Shown here: piece after piece, positions 24,584 to 33,856 of the stretch
Position numbering within the stretch: the stretch's first letter is position 1
Layout: each line of letters starts with the position of its first letter
Origin: an uncultured Lachnospiraceae bacterium
GTDB taxonomy: Bacteria; Bacillota; Clostridia; Lachnospirales; Lachnospiraceae
Assembly (NCBI GenBank): GCA_902794095.1
Contig: CADBFZ010000011.1
Span: forward strand, 1 to 58,598
DNA: 58,598 nucleotides
Reading direction: 5' to 3'
Notes under the pieces: generated by a model
Seen by the model: only the letters and a program-made list of their open reading frames with translations
Told to the model about the DNA's origin: nothing
Databases searched by the model: none
Position numbers and translations under genes: made by a program

Positions 24584-25279
24584 TTATCCTGCGATGAGGG
24601 TCATTCCCTTAGCCCACATGGCTGCAAAGAGAAGAAGTTCGACCCACAGTATCATCGCCTGCGGTGCCCTCTCATCCGCCACTCGCATCTTATTCCAGCA
24701 ATCGGATATGATGACTACCATGATAAGCGCGATTCCGTACTTAAAGAGGTTTACTGTGCCTTCAAAAACGTACAGGAGAAGTGCAAGTACGACTGCGGCT
24801 ATAAGAAGTATCTTATACCACTTAGGGAGCTTGTCGTGGATCGTAGCGCCCATCATAAGGATCATCATGGGAACAAGGATTCTCAGGTACTCTGATACGT
24901 CAGACGTCCATAGAGCAAGTGCTCCTCTCCACTTTCCGTTGAAGCTGTGATCTCTTAATCCGAATGTGTATGAGAAGTCAGCCAGTCTGAACAGATAGTT
25001 AAGCTTAAGATGAGGAACAAAAGCAATATAAAGTATCATAAATCTGACATATGAACCTACGCTTCTGGATCCCGACAGATACGAAACCGTAACAGTAAGA
25101 ACCGCAAAAAGGAATACTCCGGCAAGTCCGTTTGCAAGGTCGAAAGTAGCCACATCATTTCCGAACTGATAGAATTTCAGGATGAAATTCAGGACCAGAA
25201 CAGAATTGATAACAGGAGTCCAGAACTTTGCAAACAGTTCCTTCGGTATGTTTTTGTCAAATGAAAAAATATTCATCAC
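24584..25279 (-). CDS. polytopic membrane protein, function unknown
   Basis: A 231-residue membrane protein with about six hydrophobic helices and few conserved motifs (LSGSRSVGSYVRFMILYIAF in the middle). I do not recognise the family. Its ATG overlaps the stop of the upstream membrane gene (ATGA), so the two are translationally coupled and may form a complex. Confidence 0.72.
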   Translation of the reverse strand: MMNIFSFDKNIPKELFAKFWTPVINSVLVLNFILKFYQFGNDVATFDLANGLAGVFLFAVLTVTVSYLSGSRSVGSYVRFMILYIAFVPHLKLNYLFRLADFSYTFGLRDHSFNGKWRGALALWTSDVSEYLRILVPMMILMMGATIHDKLPKWYKILLIAAVVLALLLYVFEGTVNLFKYGIALIMVVIISDCWNKMRVADERAPQAMILWVELLLFAAMWAKGMTLIAG

Positions 25280-26370
25280 TCGACTCCAAGCTGCGACTCT
25301 AGTATTACGAATACGTCATACAAAAGTGCAATAGAACAAAGCACATATCCGTAAATTCGATATCTGCCTACAATCTTATTAAGCGAATAGAACATTGAGC
25401 AAAATGTTGAAATACCAAGTACCATGGTGCAAAGCAGTGTTCCGTTGGGTGAAATGGGAAGTACAAATACACAAAGCAGACACAGAACAACGCTGTAAAG
25501 CATGGCTGAACACTTCAGATACTGAGAGGGCTTAAGCTGTCCGCCCATTCTCAGGAATATTGCAAGTACAAGAAGTGCCGAAACAACGGAAGGATATACA
25601 TCGGCACTGATAAACTTCGTGGTAAGTACTGAACCGTCGGTGTAATTACCGGGACAAACCAGATACAGGATAACTCCGATAACGGAGAAAAACAAAGCGG
25701 TTACAAATCCTGCATTCTGAAGATCCTTACTTACTTTGGATCTGTAGAAAACCACGCTTCCGAGTATCAGTGAACACATAACGCCGTAGGAAGGTGACCA
25801 TACACCCGCCATGAATCCTGCAAGTGAAAGAACGATGGTACGGACGATTCCCAGTGTCTTGTAATCGTCGTTGTTATCTACGATCTTTGCGCAGATATTA
25901 AGGAGTGCGAGCATTATTACCGAAGGGTAAAAGAAATTAACGGCACCGAACTGTCTGAAATAAGAATTATTCCAGTCAACGTTAAGTGCAATCAAAAGCA
26001 GGAATGAAAATACACTGAAGAACATTCTCTGATGGGATCTCTTGGTAGGAGCAAAGATCAGGAATGAACAAAGGAGCATAACGAACATGTTAACAAAGTC
26101 AGCAACATATCCGCCGCTTAACAAAAGAAGTTGAAGAAAAAATCCTGCAACTACGCTTCCGCCCTTCCAGAAGAAAATACATCCCAGGCTCTGGGAAATA
26201 TCATCAAAGCTTCTTAAAGGCTCACCTGTTACAAGATTTTTGGCATAATCCAAATCCTCCAGCATAAAGGGAACCTTAAGCTGCTGGAGAAATATTATAA
26301 GAACCATCGATACAAAAGCGACCAGTATCAGGATCTTTATTATTTTCGGAGTTTTTACTTCTTCATTCAT
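25276..26370 (-). CDS. polytopic membrane protein, DUF6056-like
   Basis: A 364-residue membrane protein with about ten helices. A short outer loop after the first helix (FMLEDLDYAKNLVTGEPL), WNNSYFRQFGAVNFFYPS, GVWSPSYGVMCSLILGS and YLVCPGNYTDG resemble, from memory, the DUF6056 group of glycosyltransferase-C-like membrane proteins. The assignment is weak. It is the first gene of a coupled pair, with no glycan genes next to it. The promoter would lie in the short gap to the kdgK terminator. Confidence 0.7.
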   Translation of the reverse strand: MNEEVKTPKIIKILILVAFVSMVLIIFLQQLKVPFMLEDLDYAKNLVTGEPLRSFDDISQSLGCIFFWKGGSVVAGFFLQLLLLSGGYVADFVNMFVMLLCSFLIFAPTKRSHQRMFFSVFSFLLLIALNVDWNNSYFRQFGAVNFFYPSVIMLALLNICAKIVDNNDDYKTLGIVRTIVLSLAGFMAGVWSPSYGVMCSLILGSVVFYRSKVSKDLQNAGFVTALFFSVIGVILYLVCPGNYTDGSVLTTKFISADVYPSVVSALLVLAIFLRMGGQLKPSQYLKCSAMLYSVVLCLLCVFVLPISPNGTLLCTMVLGISTFCSMFYSLNKIVGRYRIYGYVLCSIALLYDVFVILESQLGVE

Positions 26371-26389
26371 ATATAAAATCCGTAAAACA

Positions 26390-26417
26390 AGGCTTGCCCG
26401 ATCGATCGAACAAGCCT
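26390..26417 (-). terminator. terminator of the kdgK operon
   Basis: AGGCTTG and CAAGCCT pair across a self-complementary CGATCGATCG centre, followed on the minus strand by TTGTTTTAC. It lies about 55 bases past the kdgK stop. Confidence 0.8.
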
Positions 26418-26471
26418 GTAAAAATTATATTTCCTTCGTGAAAATATGTCAAATTTTGCGGTTTTAAGATC

Positions 26472-27503
26472 TTATCTCTGAACTCTTCCTGAAGCATCTC
26501 CGCCTGCAAGGGTTTCAACCTCTTTACGTGTTACAAGGTTGAAGTCTCCGGGGATGGTGTGCTTAAGTGCTGATGCAGCTACGCCAAACTCAAGAGCGCT
26601 CTTGAAATCCTTGCCGTCGAGAAGTCCGCAGATAACTCCGCCTGCGAATGAATCACCGCCGCCTACACGGTCAACGATGGGACGGATGGTGTACTCTTTG
26701 GAATGATAAAATTCCTTGGTATCACGTGAGTACATGCAAGCTGACCAGCCGTTATCGGAAGCTGAGCGGCTAACTCTGAGAGATGATACGCAGTACTCGA
26801 AATTGTAATCAGCAACCATCTGCTCGAAGATGCTCTTATATCCTGCAAGTTCAAGCTCACCGCTTGTTACATCGGTATTGCCGGGCTTGTATCCGAGAAC
26901 GAGGTTTGCATCCTCTTCGTTTCCGATACATACATCAACGTACTTCATAAGGTTCTTCATAACCTTCTGAGCCTTCTCGGATGACCAGAGCTTCTTACGG
27001 AAGTTGAGGTCGCAGGAAACTTTTACGCCATGCTTTTTAGCAGCCTTAAGAGCTTCCTCAGTAAGAACTGCTGCACTGTCGGAAATAGCGGGAGTAATTC
27101 CGGTAAAGTGGAACCAATCCGCTCCCTCGAAGATCTTATCAAAACCAAAATCAGCTGCGGTTGCGGTTGAGATTGAAGAATGTGCTCTGTCATAAACAAC
27201 CTTTGAAGGTCTCATAGCGCTTCCGCTCTCAAGATAGTAGATACCTACTCTCTCTCCGCATCTTGCGATGTTATCGGTCTTAACGCCGTACTTTCTGAGT
27301 GCTGCGATTGCACAGTCACCGATCTCGTTTTCGGGAAGTGCTGTTACATACTCAGCATCGTGTCCGTAGTTTGCAAGGGATACGGCAACGTTTGCTTCAC
27401 CGCCGCCGTAATTGATATCGAACTCATCAGCCTGGATGAACTTCTCAAAGTTGGGAGTTGAGAGGCGGAGCATGATCTCGCCCATAGTTATAACTTTAGC
27501 CAT
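26472..27503 (-). CDS. kdgK: 2-dehydro-3-deoxygluconate kinase (PfkB family)
   Basis: A 343-residue cytoplasmic sugar kinase that phosphorylates KDG to KDPG. The PfkB N-terminal signature reads INYGGGEANVAVSLANYGHD, and the C-terminal ATP/anion-hole signature is VDRVGGGDSFAGGVICGL, with the catalytic aspartate in GGDSF. The KdgK-type substrate motif GERVGIYYLESGSAMRPSKV is present. The gene is third in an operon with the KDPG aldolase 10 bases upstream and an SDR oxidoreductase, so KDG is the logical substrate. Length is normal. Confidence 0.92.
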   Translation of the reverse strand: MAKVITMGEIMLRLSTPNFEKFIQADEFDINYGGGEANVAVSLANYGHDAEYVTALPENEIGDCAIAALRKYGVKTDNIARCGERVGIYYLESGSAMRPSKVVYDRAHSSISTATAADFGFDKIFEGADWFHFTGITPAISDSAAVLTEEALKAAKKHGVKVSCDLNFRKKLWSSEKAQKVMKNLMKYVDVCIGNEEDANLVLGYKPGNTDVTSGELELAGYKSIFEQMVADYNFEYCVSSLRVSRSASDNGWSACMYSRDTKEFYHSKEYTIRPIVDRVGGGDSFAGGVICGLLDGKDFKSALEFGVAASALKHTIPGDFNLVTRKEVETLAGGDASGRVQR

Positions 27504-27513
27504 TTTATCTACC

Positions 27514-28479
27514 TCACTTATTTACAAGATGGACGGCAAATCCGCCGATCTCTTCTTTCATGTATATTGCCTTAAGCTTACCCTTTGCATCGGTCTTGGC
27601 AGTGGATTCATCAAACTCAACACCGAGAACGGAGCTGAGATAATTAACAGCTCTGTCGATGTAGTTGGTTCTGATGGCGATGTGTCCGTTCTTTCCGAGA
27701 TAGGGCTCTTTCATATACTCAACGGCGCCGCCTGCAAATACGGATGAGTTACCGTTCTTAACAGGCATTCCGAAGATGAAAGCAAATCTCTGAGCAGCCT
27801 TAAGTGCATCAGCTTCGCTTCCCATATTTACACCTACATGTGCAAGCTCAAATCCCAGCATTGTCTTAACTGCTTCTCTTGTGAGCTCTTCTATCTTATC
27901 AAACTCGCCTGCGGTAATAAGATCTCCGGGAACCATCCATGATCCGCCGCATGCTATAACCTTAGGAAAATCAAGATAGGAATTGATATTGCCCGCATTG
28001 ATTCCGCCGGTGGGCATGAACTTCATATTTACGTAGGGAGCAGCCATTGCCTTGATTTTAGCGATACCGCCGCTCTGCTCTGCGGGGAAGAACTTAACTA
28101 CTTCAAGACCGAACTCGATAGCAGTCTCAATCTCTGAAGGAGAATTTACTCCGGGAGTGATGGGGATGTTCTTATCTACACAGTATTTAACGATCTTGGG
28201 ATTAAGGCCGGGGCTGACGATGAACTTAGCTCCTGCTTCTACTGCCTTATCAACCTGCTCGGTGGTAAGAACGGTTCCTGCTCCGACGATCATATCGGGA
28301 TGGGTCTTGGTCATGATGGAGATTGCCTCTGCAGCGGCACCTGTTCTGAAAGTAACTTCCGCGCAGGGAATTCCGCCTTTGCAAAGAGCATCTGCAAGAG
28401 GAGCCGCATCCTTTGCATCGTCAAGCTTAACTACGGGAACTATCCCGATCTTGCTTATGGTTTCGAGTATGGGTAACAT
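27514..28479 (-). CDS. eda: KDPG/KHG aldolase fused to a VOC-type domain
   Basis: A 321-residue protein. Residues 1-210 are a full class I KDPG aldolase: E41 in CAEVTFRTGAA, the Schiff-base lysine K129 in EVVKFFPAEQSGG, and GGINAGN. It splits KDPG to pyruvate and glyceraldehyde-3-phosphate. From about 211 a second domain begins (FELAHVGVNMGSEADALKAA) that resembles a glyoxalase/VOC half-module with GHIAIRTNYIDRAV and FAVHLVNK. Usual Eda is about 210 residues, so this is a fusion; I believe it also occurs in other Lachnospiraceae. The extra domain's role is unknown. It lies between the SDR gene and kdgK. Confidence 0.92.
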   Translation of the reverse strand: MLPILETISKIGIVPVVKLDDAKDAAPLADALCKGGIPCAEVTFRTGAAAEAISIMTKTHPDMIVGAGTVLTTEQVDKAVEAGAKFIVSPGLNPKIVKYCVDKNIPITPGVNSPSEIETAIEFGLEVVKFFPAEQSGGIAKIKAMAAPYVNMKFMPTGGINAGNINSYLDFPKVIACGGSWMVPGDLITAGEFDKIEELTREAVKTMLGFELAHVGVNMGSEADALKAAQRFAFIFGMPVKNGNSSVFAGGAVEYMKEPYLGKNGHIAIRTNYIDRAVNYLSSVLGVEFDESTAKTDAKGKLKAIYMKEEIGGFAVHLVNK

Positions 28480-28490
28480 TTTATTTCTCC

Positions 28491-29306
28491 TTATTCCTGC
28501 TCCATCGGATCCTTGCCCATATAAGCCAGGATTCCTCCGTCAGCATAAATGATCTGTCCGTTTATAAAATCAGAAGCACCTGATGCCAGAAAAACTGCAA
28601 GGCCCGTAATGTCCTCAGCTTCTCCCCAGCGTCTTGCGGGTGTTCTGGATATTATGAAGTTATCGTAAGGATGGCGGGATCCGTCCCCTCTTTTATGCTT
28701 CAAAGGCTCTGTAGCTTCACCGTAGAGGTATCCGGGTCCGATGGCATTGCACTGAATATTATCAGGACCATATTCTGCGCAGATGTTCTTGGTAAGCATC
28801 CTGAGTCCGCCTTTTGCCGAGGCATATGCGGAAACCGTCTCTCTTCCAAGCTCGCTCATAACGGAAAGCATGTTAATAATCTTACCGCCACCTCTCTCGA
28901 TCATGGAAGGGATAACCGCTTTGGAACATACAAAAGGTCCCGTAAGGTCGGTCTGTACAACTGCATTCCATTGCTCAAGAGTCATCTCCGTCATGGGGAT
29001 TCTCTTAATGATCGAAGCGTTATTTACAAGGATGTCTATGGGACCGACTTTCTCTGTGACAGCAGCCGCAAATGCTGTGACCTGCTTTTCATTGGTAACA
29101 TCGCAGGCAGATCCGTAGACATCTATTCCCAGCTTTTTGTAGTTCTCCAGTCCCTTTTTAACGAGCTCTTTATTAACGTCGTTAAAAACGATCTTTGCCC
29201 CCGCTTCGTGATAAGCTTTGGCAATCTCAAGACCGAGTCCGGATGAGCCACCCGTTATCCAGGCAACCTTTCCGTCAAGTTTAAATCTGTCCAGTACATT
29301 AGACAT
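28491..29306 (-). CDS. SDR oxidoreductase (gluconate 5-dehydrogenase / KduD-like)
   Basis: A 271-residue classical short-chain dehydrogenase. The NAD(P)-binding motif TGGSSGLG is at 18-25, the NNAS motif is present, and the catalytic Y161-x3-K165 lies in SAYASAKGG. Substrate could be a keto-uronate or keto-gluconate, as in KduD or 5-keto-gluconate reductases, because the gene heads the operon with eda and kdgK. The start at 29306 has AAGGAG 8 bases upstream; the in-frame ATG further upstream overlaps that site. Confidence 0.87.
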   Translation of the reverse strand: MSNVLDRFKLDGKVAWITGGSSGLGLEIAKAYHEAGAKIVFNDVNKELVKKGLENYKKLGIDVYGSACDVTNEKQVTAFAAAVTEKVGPIDILVNNASIIKRIPMTEMTLEQWNAVVQTDLTGPFVCSKAVIPSMIERGGGKIINMLSVMSELGRETVSAYASAKGGLRMLTKNICAEYGPDNIQCNAIGPGYLYGEATEPLKHKRGDGSRHPYDNFIISRTPARRWGEAEDITGLAVFLASGASDFINGQIIYADGGILAYMGKDPMEQE

Positions 29307-29392
29307 ATCTTTACTCCTTAAACTCAAAAATCATAATAGCACAAGGTTGTAAATTATGAAAGCACTTACATGACTATTTTTAGCGGAAAAAC

Positions 29393-29413
29393 GGGGACGG
29401 TAAAACCGTCCCC
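29393..29413 (-). terminator. hairpin upstream of the SDR operon
   Basis: GGGGACGG-TAAAA-CCGTCCCC. It lies between the histidine kinase gene, which ends at 29542, and the SDR operon. On the minus strand it is followed by GTTTTTCC, so it ends the kinase unit. The 128 bases from 29414 to 29541 hold no recognisable gene. Confidence 0.7.
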
Positions 29414-29541
29414 CTATTTCAACTATTAAATGCCGGCCGGAGCGTGTTCTCAGGGTTAATCTTTAGTATTCGCAACTGGACACCTCCGATTACTTCCTCC
29501 CGGAACCGGCACCTTTACAATATGACCATCTCCGCCTGCGG

Positions 29542-31821
29542 TCAAGGCTTTTTAGACTCGATAAGTGAGGGGGAAATATTGTCTTTAACGGTCTCTTCAA
29601 GTTCGAGAGGATCCACGGGCTTGGTCAGGTATCCGTTAAAGCCCGCAGCCAGATACATCTCCATACTTCCCGATACTGCATTTGCGGTAAGTGCGATCTC
29701 GGGAGTCTCCGCGTTGGGATTTGAACTATCCGACTTGATAATCTTAAGAGTCTCGATTCCGTCGGGTGTGGGCATCATGTGATCCATGAAGATGACATCG
29801 TATTTATTGGCCTTTGAAAGCTCAATGGCCTCTTTACCGCCCAGTGCCTTATCAATCCTAACCTGAGTATCCTTAAGAAGCGATACGAATACTTCAAGAT
29901 TCATCTCGTTATCATCGACTATCAGGATGCGTGCGGAAGGAGCTGTAAAGGATGCTTCGTATCTCTTCCTCTTAGTCTTCTGAGTTTTCTTACTGAGTTT
30001 AACGGATCCCACAAGTGTAGGATCTCCGATCTTCTGAGGTATCCTTACGGTGAAAACAGAACCTTCGCCGTAGCGGCTGGATACTTTAATGTTTCCACCC
30101 ATTATTACGCAGAGCTTCTTGGTAATCGCAAGACCAAGTCCGGTTCCTTCGATGTGTCGGTTCTTTCTGATATCAGCTCTCGTGAAGCTGTCAAAGATAT
30201 GTTCAATATCCTCGGGTTTAATTCCTATTCCCGTATCACTTACGGTAACTTCAAGATCGTATCCGTCACCTACATATTCACCCGTAACGGAAACCCTGAT
30301 ATAACCTTCATTCGTATATTTAACAGCATTGGCTATGAGGTTAACCAGTATCTGCTCGATCTTGCCCTCATCACCGATAAGACCCGCAGGCATTCCGGGA
30401 TCCACATCAAGTGCGATGCGAAGATTCTTCTCGGAGGCTCTCTTTTCCAGCATGGCTCCCGAAGTATTGGCAAGTTCCTGAATGGAGTATTCTTTTTCAT
30501 CAAGATCATAATTGCCCGCTTCGATCTTGGAGAAATCAAGAATGTCGTTGACCAGGTTAAGAAGCATGTGGCCTGCTTTTTCGACGTCCCTTGAATAGCC
30601 CAGTATTACCATGTCCTGGGATTCTCTTGAGATCATCTCGTTCATTCCGAGAATGGTGTTGATGGGAGTCCTGATCTCATGGGACATGGATGATAGGAAA
30701 TCACTCTTGGCATTTGAAGCTTCAAGGGCACGCTTCTCTGCTGCGGCAAGGCGCTCATTCTTTTCCTCGATAGAGGCAATGTATTCGCTTTCTTTGGTTA
30801 TGTCATAGAATTCGATGAGATATCCGTAGATGGCTCTTCCCAGGAACTTAAGAGTCCTTTTTCTGCTGAGGAATTTTACTTCGCTCCTTAAGACTCTTCC
30901 GGAGAGCTTAAGAGTATCTCGGTACACTGCCTTTTCATCTATCTCGTCACCGGCGTTCATTCTGTCGAAGCGGTTTAAGAGGTCCGTTATCTCGGGTAGA
31001 TTAACCGTGAGTTTTCTGTCGATTTCCTGGAACTTCAGATTCTCGAAATACTGGCGTGCAAGGGCATTGGATCCAAGGTATCTTTTATTGCTGTCGAAGA
31101 CGATATAGGCATACTCTTCCATCTTCTCCCAGATGTTCATGACATTGTATGTCATGTCATAGAGGCTTACTTTTTTGTGAATCAAGAGTATGGTCAGCTC
31201 TGTTGCCAGATATCCGATAGCGTTAAGTTCGAAATTAATGTTGAGAATTCTGTCCACCGCATAGATCAATACGTTAATAAAGAGGAAAACAGAATACAAA
31301 ATCGTGGTCTTGTAGGAAACGATGTTGCGTCTCTTGATCGCAAGTACACAGATATATGCAACGGCGACGATATAAATTCCCAGCATCGCAAAATAGAAAT
31401 GGTGGAATGGACCGTACTCTTTTACCACGACGGAATATCCGCCGGCATCGATTATATCCACGCTCTTGTAATAAATGGGGGATCTTCCGATGGTAAAAGT
31501 ACAGCCGATAACAAAGGTCGAGACTCCGACCATAAAGAGTTTTAACCAACGAGGGGGATGGATGCCCGTGAGATTGGCACCGATACAGAATACAAAAAAG
31601 GGCAGATAACATCCGCCCAAATAGATCAAAGAAATACCTACCAGCGCCGCATCCAAAGTTCCCGCAACAGCAATAGCCAAGTATCCGCCGTTTGCAACTA
31701 CGACGGCACTCATGAGAAGAACTGTGTAGATGTCGAGTCTGATGCCCGATTCGATCAGCATTACAATGTTGAATACCGATAGAACCAGAGCAATCAGATA
31801 TATGCAGGTAACAATATTCAA
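29542..31821 (-). CDS. hybrid sensor histidine kinase with receiver domain
   Basis: A 759-residue membrane signalling protein. About seven membrane helices at 1-225 form a 7TM-type sensor. A PAS-like segment follows (about 235-350), then HisKA with the phospho-accepting histidine in SHEIRTPINTILGMN, HATPase (LVNLIANAVKYTNEG, DTGIGIKPEDIEHIFDSF, GTGLGLAITKKL), and a C-terminal receiver with RILIVDDNEMN and the phosphorylatable aspartate in DVIFMDHMMP. No output domain is attached, so phosphate would pass to a partner. The start codon is TTG, 2 bases after the stop of the EAL gene, which indicates co-transcription. Confidence 0.9.
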   Translation of the reverse strand: MNIVTCIYLIALVLSVFNIVMLIESGIRLDIYTVLLMSAVVVANGGYLAIAVAGTLDAALVGISLIYLGGCYLPFFVFCIGANLTGIHPPRWLKLFMVGVSTFVIGCTFTIGRSPIYYKSVDIIDAGGYSVVVKEYGPFHHFYFAMLGIYIVAVAYICVLAIKRRNIVSYKTTILYSVFLFINVLIYAVDRILNINFELNAIGYLATELTILLIHKKVSLYDMTYNVMNIWEKMEEYAYIVFDSNKRYLGSNALARQYFENLKFQEIDRKLTVNLPEITDLLNRFDRMNAGDEIDEKAVYRDTLKLSGRVLRSEVKFLSRKRTLKFLGRAIYGYLIEFYDITKESEYIASIEEKNERLAAAEKRALEASNAKSDFLSSMSHEIRTPINTILGMNEMISRESQDMVILGYSRDVEKAGHMLLNLVNDILDFSKIEAGNYDLDEKEYSIQELANTSGAMLEKRASEKNLRIALDVDPGMPAGLIGDEGKIEQILVNLIANAVKYTNEGYIRVSVTGEYVGDGYDLEVTVSDTGIGIKPEDIEHIFDSFTRADIRKNRHIEGTGLGLAITKKLCVIMGGNIKVSSRYGEGSVFTVRIPQKIGDPTLVGSVKLSKKTQKTKRKRYEASFTAPSARILIVDDNEMNLEVFVSLLKDTQVRIDKALGGKEAIELSKANKYDVIFMDHMMPTPDGIETLKIIKSDSSNPNAETPEIALTANAVSGSMEMYLAAGFNGYLTKPVDPLELEETVKDNISPSLIESKKP

Positions 31822-31823
31822 TA

Positions 31824-33779
31824 TTATTCTGCCTTCATGAAATTAAGGTAATCGCGTTCACACATCGGTTTCGCATAGTAGAATCCCTGGATGAAATCAC
31901 AACCCTGTGCTTCAAACCAATCAGATATCTCCTTTGATTCTACACCTTCTACGACGATTCGTGCACCCATACTCTTAATAAGTTTGATGGCCTCTTCGAG
32001 AATTCTTCTCTTCTCGGGGTCAGCAGCCTCATCGGTAAGGGATTTGTCGAGCTTGATAACCTTATAAGGGAAGGACATAACTCTGTGAAGATTCGAGTAT
32101 CCCGAGCCGTAATCGTCCAGTGAGAATCTGATACCTTCTGCGGAAATTGCATTCATGGTCTCAAGAACTCTCTCGTAAGCACCGTCCGCAGCGGTCTCGG
32201 TTATCTCAAAGTTGATCCAGTTGGGATCGATATGGTACTCGGCCATGTACTTCTTGATCTTGGCCGCCATATCAGCCTGCATGCACTGAATAATGGAGAG
32301 GTTAACTTCGATGTAATCAACACCCAGTTCTTCAGGTGAATGCTGAGATAAGAATCTGCATACATCCCTGATTACGAAATCTCCGATATGTACGATCCTG
32401 CCGGTCTTCTCCGCTGCGGGAATGAAGATGGAAGGCGAAATGGATCCGAATTCCTCTGAGTTAAGTCTTATAAGAGCTTCAGCACATTTATAGGTCTTAT
32501 CCTTGAGTGAGTAAATGGGCTGATAGTACATCTCAAATCTGTTATGTCTGATAGCATCCTCGATGATGGAATCGATGGAGTTGAGAATAACGAATTCTCT
32601 GTCAAAAGAAATCTCCGAATACTGAACGGGCTTCCAGGGCTCGATGAGATTCTGTATTCTCTCGGAGAACTTCATCAGTTCTTCTTTATCGGAGATATCA
32701 TCGGGAACGGATACGGTGCAGAGGCACATATCAAGCTGGACATCATATCCTGCGCCCGAATAGCCTTCTGAATATCTGTCAACAAGCTTCTCGATCTGCT
32801 TCATGATGAGACCTTTATCAAATCTGCCCTGAATGATGTTGGCATAAAGGCCGCCTCTTAAGTAATAGAAATCGGAGGATGAAAGAAGTCCTCTGTATCT
32901 CTCTTTAACAAGTACGTCACCGACGGATCTTAAGATTCTTCTGTAAACCCTGATATCGGTAAGGCTTCTGATCTCGGAATCGTTGGAGATCTTGCAGAAT
33001 ATTACGATTGCTTTTCTGCCGCCGAGGATCAGGTTCTCGATATCATTTTCAAAGGGAATAAAGGATGAAAGTCCGGTCTCAAGGTCAATGGACTCATCGG
33101 GTCTGAATACGAAGAATGCAAGGATAAGTACGGAAAGAGCGGCTCCAAACATTCCGGTCATAAGCTCCGGATACATATCCTGGATCAGGATTGCAAGTAC
33201 GTTAACGGGATAGACAAGGAGCATCGCAAGGAACTTCTCGACGCTGAGTCTCTTCCTGATGATGAAAAGCTGGATAAGGCTGAATACCATGAAATAGAAT
33301 CCGAAGTAATCAAACAGGGGCATAAGATCACCGCGGACGTAGGTAATGCCGTCAGCCGTAAGCACATAATTAAAGATTCTCTGATTGAAAAAGTTTGAAT
33401 AAACTAAGATCAGATATCCCATCAAAGGGAAGAAATAAAAGAACCCGATCCTGAAATCGGATTTAATGCGGCTCCAGGTTCCGCTCATAATACCGTAAAG
33501 TCTTATGAGAAGCGGCATCTGAAGTGCACGTAAGAAGCAGAATATATAGCCCATCACGAATCTGAATACAACTGATGATCCGATGGGGTTATTTTCGTTG
33601 TAGGGAAGTGCTCTGAGTATATCAAAAATACAGCTTAGAATCATAAGGATTGCAAGCTGTATAAATGCCCTGTTCAATCCTCCGCGGTACATCTTGCGAA
33701 GAAGGAGCGATACAAGTATCGCAAGAAGAACGAAGATGGAACAAATGTCAAAATAATTTACTCTGTCAATGATCTGCAA
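31824..33779 (-). CDS. membrane EAL-domain c-di-GMP phosphodiesterase with degenerate GGDEF
   Basis: A 651-residue protein with about seven membrane helices at 1-235, a GGDEF-like segment at about 240-380 that lacks the GGDEF motif, and an EAL domain at about 400-650. The EAL catalytic residues are intact: AEALIRL, VNLS, EITET, DDYGSG (in place of the common DDFGTG), KLDKSL, VEGVES and QGFYYAKP. It should hydrolyse c-di-GMP to pGpG. Translation starts at TTG (33779), with GGGGGAG 8 bases upstream. It is followed within 2 bases by the hybrid kinase gene, so the pair probably forms one sensory unit. Confidence 0.9.
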   Translation of the reverse strand: MQIIDRVNYFDICSIFVLLAILVSLLLRKMYRGGLNRAFIQLAILMILSCIFDILRALPYNENNPIGSSVVFRFVMGYIFCFLRALQMPLLIRLYGIMSGTWSRIKSDFRIGFFYFFPLMGYLILVYSNFFNQRIFNYVLTADGITYVRGDLMPLFDYFGFYFMVFSLIQLFIIRKRLSVEKFLAMLLVYPVNVLAILIQDMYPELMTGMFGAALSVLILAFFVFRPDESIDLETGLSSFIPFENDIENLILGGRKAIVIFCKISNDSEIRSLTDIRVYRRILRSVGDVLVKERYRGLLSSSDFYYLRGGLYANIIQGRFDKGLIMKQIEKLVDRYSEGYSGAGYDVQLDMCLCTVSVPDDISDKEELMKFSERIQNLIEPWKPVQYSEISFDREFVILNSIDSIIEDAIRHNRFEMYYQPIYSLKDKTYKCAEALIRLNSEEFGSISPSIFIPAAEKTGRIVHIGDFVIRDVCRFLSQHSPEELGVDYIEVNLSIIQCMQADMAAKIKKYMAEYHIDPNWINFEITETAADGAYERVLETMNAISAEGIRFSLDDYGSGYSNLHRVMSFPYKVIKLDKSLTDEAADPEKRRILEEAIKLIKSMGARIVVEGVESKEISDWFEAQGCDFIQGFYYAKPMCERDYLNFMKAE

Positions 33780-33856
33780 CTAAAGGACTCCCCCATATAA
33801 TCCACTGGTTACATTATACACTTCAGAGAGTAACTTAAACAACTTAAAAATGCTCC

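Noticed and set aside
26401..26410. CGATCGATCG as a restriction or partition site
   Set aside because: It is the loop centre of the kdgK terminator and occurs once.
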